8,589 nucleotides of DNA, taken from contig PLZL01000269.1 in the NCBI GenBank assembly GCA_003152145.1, positions 1 through 8,589 on the forward strand, in the 5' to 3' direction. Shown here one piece after another: positions 7,424 to 8,589 of the stretch. Under the pieces are notes generated by a model. That model did no database searches. It was not told where the DNA came from and saw only the letters and a list, made by a program, of their open reading frames with translations. Both the position numbers and the translations under genes were made by a program. Within the stretch, counting starts at the first letter, position 1. Every line of letters begins with the position of its first letter. The DNA is from Limisphaerales bacterium (GTDB taxonomy: Bacteria; Verrucomicrobiota; Verrucomicrobiae; Limisphaerales; UBA11358).

Positions 7424-7815
7424 TAGGGTGGATAACTGATCCGTTTGATGTCGAACCGATTGCCGTCATACACGGCGGCCGGGACGAGCACAAAGTTTTC
7501 CGGCGACCAATCCTTGAATTCAAAAACCACGCCGACCGACGCGGATTCCACTTGCCCCATTGTCACCGTCCAAATCAAACGGTAATCCCGCGCATCAGGC
7601 TGGCCGGCGACCGCTGTGGACTCGACACTGAGCCTCCACGTCACGCCATTGGTGTCGGCGGCTTCCGCGCCGTCGCGCAAATCCAACAGAAGTTCATGTT
7701 TCGTTCGGGAGTCTTGAACAAACGCATGCATTTCACCGACTGTTTGCCCGGCAACGGTTCGCACCACCGAAAAACAGACGGCGCAAACAAACGCGGTGTT
7801 GAGGTAACGATTCAT
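7423..7815 (-). CDS. Small secreted protein, apparently truncated or frameshifted
   Basis: 130 residues from ATG 7815 to TAA 7425-7423. This start was chosen because a signal peptide follows immediately (MNRYLNTAFVCAVCFSVVRT, cleavage near VAGQ at 24). The longer frame to 7980 adds an Arg/Pro-rich stretch inside the upstream gene. The mature part is beta-rich: GEMHAFVQDSRTKHELLLDL, TWRLSVESTAV, YRLIWTVTMGQVESASVGVV, then VFEFKDWSPENFVLVPAAVY. The motif NFVLVPAAVYDGNRF recalls the N-terminal domain of larger uncharacterised secreted proteins of polysaccharide degraders, so the stop after SYPP looks premature. No catalytic function is claimed. It starts 43 bases after the upstream stop and precedes the GH29 gene on the same strand, fitting an operon position. 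Confidence 0.55.
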   Translation of the reverse strand: MNRYLNTAFVCAVCFSVVRTVAGQTVGEMHAFVQDSRTKHELLLDLRDGAEAADTNGVTWRLSVESTAVAGQPDARDYRLIWTVTMGQVESASVGVVFEFKDWSPENFVLVPAAVYDGNRFDIKRISYPP

Positions 7816-7858
7816 GCCGATAGTCTCACGTGGTGGGTGTTTCCGTGTGAATGCGAAA

Positions 7859-8589
7859 TCACCGCCCGTCACCGTTCCCACTGGCCGGCAAGACGGAGAT
7901 TTCGGCGGCGCTCGTCCAGCCATTTCTGTTGATCTCCTGCAATGCCGTGAAACGGAAGTATCGGGCATTGACGGGAGCAAAGGAGACTTCCTGGAGAGAC
8001 GGATTGTTCCGAATGTTGGCGAACGTGCCGGAAACGATGTTGGTCATCCAGTTAACTCCATCCGTGCTCGTTTCAAAGCGGTAGTTTTCGACGGTCCCGT
8101 TGGGATTTCCGTCCTGTCGCGGAAGATAGGTGAACCCGGCAATCCAGTGTGACCCACCCATGTCAACCGTCAGATAGTGCGGCAACGCCAGATCGCTGTT
8201 CCAAGCGGTGTGCCAGAAGGTGGACGCGTTGCCGTCAATCGCGTTGGCGGCGGCGTTTTCTTCCCCGGCAGTTTCCTGGCTGTCCACACCGACGACCTTC
8301 CAGCCGGTTGGCGGCAAACTGGCGAAGGGTCTTGAAGCCACAATGCCAAGCTGGCCGTTGGGCATCAGGCAGGCAGCTTGCACGGTGCCGCCCGACGGCA
8401 CAATGATCGGCGAAGTGTAAATTGGTGAGTTGGTCGTCGGTGCGGTTCCATCAACCATGTAAACCATTTTGCAATTGCCGGTGTTGCTGATCGTCACCAG
8501 ACCATTGGTGTCACGGCCTGAAATGGTCGGCGGCAAACCAGCGGCGGATTGCTTGAAGAGTCCCAGCTCGGCGAGCGTCGGTTCCAGGC
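7859..8589 (-). CDS. C-terminal part of a multidomain glycan-active protein: chitobiase-like domain plus F5/8 type C (CBM32-like) domain (5' end outside window)
   Basis: The frame is open to the window edge and ends at TGA 7861-7859; 242 complete codons are visible. It enters with LEPTLAELGLFKQ, a closing strand of a preceding discoidin-like or catalytic domain. Next, PPTISGRDTNGLVTISNTGN and KMVYMVDGTAPTTNSPIYTS match a chitobiase/hexosaminidase C-terminal-type beta domain (YTxDGTxPTxxSPxYxxP). From GWKVVGVDSQETAGEENAAA a classic F5/8 type C fold follows: AIDGNASTFWHTAW, LPHYLTVDMGG, FTYLPRQDGNPNGTVENYRF, TSTDGVNWM, ARYFRFTALQEI, AAEISVL. Such modules bind galactose- or other sugar-containing glycans and are often appended to GH29, GH95, GH2 or sialidase enzymes. 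The catalytic part is not in the window; GH29 is possible but unproven. First visible gene of the likely - strand operon. Confidence 0.88.
   Translation of the reverse strand, partial: LEPTLAELGLFKQSAAGLPPTISGRDTNGLVTISNTGNCKMVYMVDGTAPTTNSPIYTSPIIVPSGGTVQAACLMPNGQLGIVASRPFASLPPTGWKVVGVDSQETAGEENAAANAIDGNASTFWHTAWNSDLALPHYLTVDMGGSHWIAGFTYLPRQDGNPNGTVENYRFETSTDGVNWMTNIVSGTFANIRNNPSLQEVSFAPVNARYFRFTALQEINRNGWTSAAEISVLPASGNGDGR

Noticed and set aside
7816..7980. N-terminal extension of the small secreted protein to ATG 7980
   Set aside because: It lies mostly inside the upstream CBM32-like coding region in another frame and is Arg/Pro-rich. The ATG at 7815 is followed directly by a signal peptide.
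8534..8536. TTG as start of the CBM32-like protein
   Set aside because: The frame continues open to the window edge with protein-like sequence (TLAELGLFKQ), so this is an internal Leu codon.

Overview
This window looks like a carbohydrate-degradation region from a Verrucomicrobia/Lentisphaerae-type bacterium. That assignment is inferred from gene content and style: several large secreted glycoside hydrolases are packed together, and no clear Shine-Dalgarno sequence is visible at the starts. Upstream of two starts (826 and 2457) there are instead A/C-rich leaders. No phage, transposase, CRISPR, rRNA or tRNA signal was seen.

Left half, + strand. The window opens inside the 3' end of a GH51 alpha-L-arabinofuranosidase (1-567), closed by a clean intrinsic terminator at 621-654. 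Next is a secreted GH43 beta-xylosidase/arabinofuranosidase-type enzyme (826-2405), which needs one missing base restored near 1008 to read through. Just after it, at 2457, a new exported-protein start with a convincing signal peptide runs about 40 codons. It then collides with the 3' end of an opposing gene.

Right half, - strand, read from high to low coordinates. First comes the C-terminal end of a multidomain protein with a chitobiase-like domain and an F5/8 type C (CBM32-like) domain (8589-7859). A short, apparently truncated secreted protein follows (7815-7423), with a probable out-of-frame remainder to 7343. Then comes a complete GH29 alpha-L-fucosidase with accessory beta domains (7237-4901). 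Last is a 766-residue secreted protein with an (alpha/alpha)6-barrel look (4792-2492) that I cannot assign to a named family. The spacing (about 43, 105-185 and 108 bases) and common strand fit an operon.

Together the products would remove arabinose, xylose and fucose side groups from a plant- or algal-type heteropolysaccharide outside the cytoplasm. No transporter, regulator or sulfatase is present here, so the actual substrate is open. The most notable structural features are the head-on junction near 2575-2585, where both facing genes appear cut, and two single-base reading-frame breaks next to short G or C runs. These could be true gene decay and rearrangement, or assembly and base-calling errors. 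I did not find a clearly new biological system. The unassigned 766-residue enzyme is the best candidate for new function.
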